Assembly (NCBI GenBank): GCA_905234355.1
Contig: CAJOHP010000142.1
Coordinates: forward strand, 1 to 6,159
Origin: an uncultured Prevotella sp.
GTDB lineage: Bacteria > Bacteroidota > Bacteroidia > Bacteroidales > Bacteroidaceae
Direction: 5' to 3'
DNA: 6,159 nucleotides
Position 1 is the stretch's first letter. Each line of letters opens with the position of its first letter. The notes beneath the pieces were generated by a model, which did no database searches, was not told the origin of the DNA, and saw nothing but the letters and a program-made list of their open reading frames with translations. Shown here piece after piece: positions 5,755-6,159 of this stretch. A program made the translations under genes and the position numbers.

Positions 5755-6159
5755 ATGAAAAGAATGAAGAGACTGATGGCCGCGGCCATCGCAGCAGCGT
5801 GCGCGGTGCCCTCGGCAGCGCAAGACACGCAGGTATTTATCTACTCGCCCGGCGAGCGTGACGGACTGCACATCGCCCGGCAGGACTCCGCCGGATGGCA
5901 CCACATGGGCCAGCTCTGCTCGAGCGACTACGGCACGTGGGGCGCAGAAAAGAAGATGTATCATCCGTGCGTGTGCCGTGCCAAGGACGGCACGTGGCGA
6001 CTGGTGTTCCAAGTCAACGACAAATCGCCCGTTTTTGCTGCCGCCTACAGCCGCGATCTCGTGACGTGGCGACCGCAGGACTATCCACGGCAATCCACAA
6101 AGCAGTGTCTTGAGCCGGTGGTCTTCGAAAACGAGGACGGCACCTTCGACATCTATTAT
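5755..6159 (+). CDS. Secreted protein with probable GH43-like beta-propeller domain, 3' end cut by the window
   Basis: The open frame starts at ATG 5755 and runs to the window edge without a stop (135 residues seen). Residues 1-22 are a signal peptide: a basic start (MKRMKRLM), an Ala-rich core and a likely cleavage after SAA, leaving Gln23 at the N-terminus as is common in Bacteroidota exports. The mature part shows beta-propeller-like blades: GLHIARQDSAGWHHMG, YHPCVCRAKDGTWRLVFQVND, AAAYSRDLVTWRPQDYP, and EPVVFENEDGTFDIYY. The 'S.DL.TW' and 'DGT(W/F)...' patterns are typical of five-bladed propeller glycoside hydrolases such as GH43. The substrate is unknown. The usual first-blade Asp of GH43 (in a DP motif) appears as His in YHPC, so it may not be a standard GH43 enzyme. 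Cys16 is not in a convincing lipobox. The function call is tentative; the secreted nature is firmer. Confidence 0.6.
   Translation, partial: MKRMKRLMAAAIAAACAVPSAAQDTQVFIYSPGERDGLHIARQDSAGWHHMGQLCSSDYGTWGAEKKMYHPCVCRAKDGTWRLVFQVNDKSPVFAAAYSRDLVTWRPQDYPRQSTKQCLEPVVFENEDGTFDIYY

Noticed and set aside
5800..5802. Cys16 of the last protein as a lipoprotein lipobox
   Set aside because: The preceding residues are AAA without a Leu/Val/Ile at -3 and no acidic residues follow; cleavage after SAA at residue 22 fits better.

Overview
The window looks like chromosomal DNA of a GC-rich member of the Bacteroidales (Bacteroidota; something in or near Prevotellaceae, Muribaculaceae or Bacteroidaceae). The signs are a Bacteroidota-type promoter (TTTG, 20-nt spacer, TAnnTTTG) before the first gene, starts without purine-rich Shine-Dalgarno sequences, a signal peptide leaving an N-terminal Gln on the last gene, and the gene families themselves. 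The genus cannot be fixed from this window alone. All seven genes lie on the + strand; no rRNA, tRNA, CRISPR array or transposase gene is seen.

Bases 1-418 are AT-rich, non-coding and unusually structured, in sharp contrast to the very GC-rich genes. They hold short tandem repeats, an inverted repeat of about 15 bp (81-95 / 174-188) enclosing a promoter-like -7 element and a terminator-like hairpin, then a perfect 28-bp inverted repeat (246-273 / 304-331). Each arm of the latter has the anatomy of a REP element (GTAG followed by an imperfect hairpin), so the pair resembles a BIME. A good promoter (358-389) overlapped by an 8+8 bp dyad (383-400) sits just upstream of the first gene.

Bases 419-5715 are six tightly packed genes: a succinyl-CoA:acetate-type CoA-transferase (419-1924), a U32-family protein resembling the tRNA hydroxylation factor TrhP/YegQ (1940-3202), SufE (3263-3682), the release-factor glutamine methyltransferase PrmC (3679-4518), RecX (4515-5048) and a ComF-type phosphoribosyltransferase (5017-5715). 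The first two are 15 nt apart. A 60-nt spacer carrying a 9-bp tandem repeat separates the U32 gene from sufE. From sufE to comF every junction overlaps (4, 4 and 32 nt), which suggests translational coupling. The only convincing promoter seen is before the CoA-transferase, so one long transcript is plausible.

Functionally the cluster mixes energy metabolism (CoA recycling in acetate/succinate/propionate fermentation), translation (a likely tRNA U34 hydroxylation factor and release-factor methylation), Fe-S assembly (SufE) and DNA handling (RecX, ComF). Known dependence of TrhP on Fe-S biogenesis gives one possible thread between U32 and SufE.

From 5755 to the window edge begins a secreted protein, probably with a GH43-like beta-propeller fold, cut off at residue 135. 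I see no clearly undescribed multi-gene system. The least explained signals are the structured leader (possible invertible promoter segment, REP pair, dyad over the promoter), the 9-bp minisatellite, and a marked dependence of the Ile codon choice on the following base.
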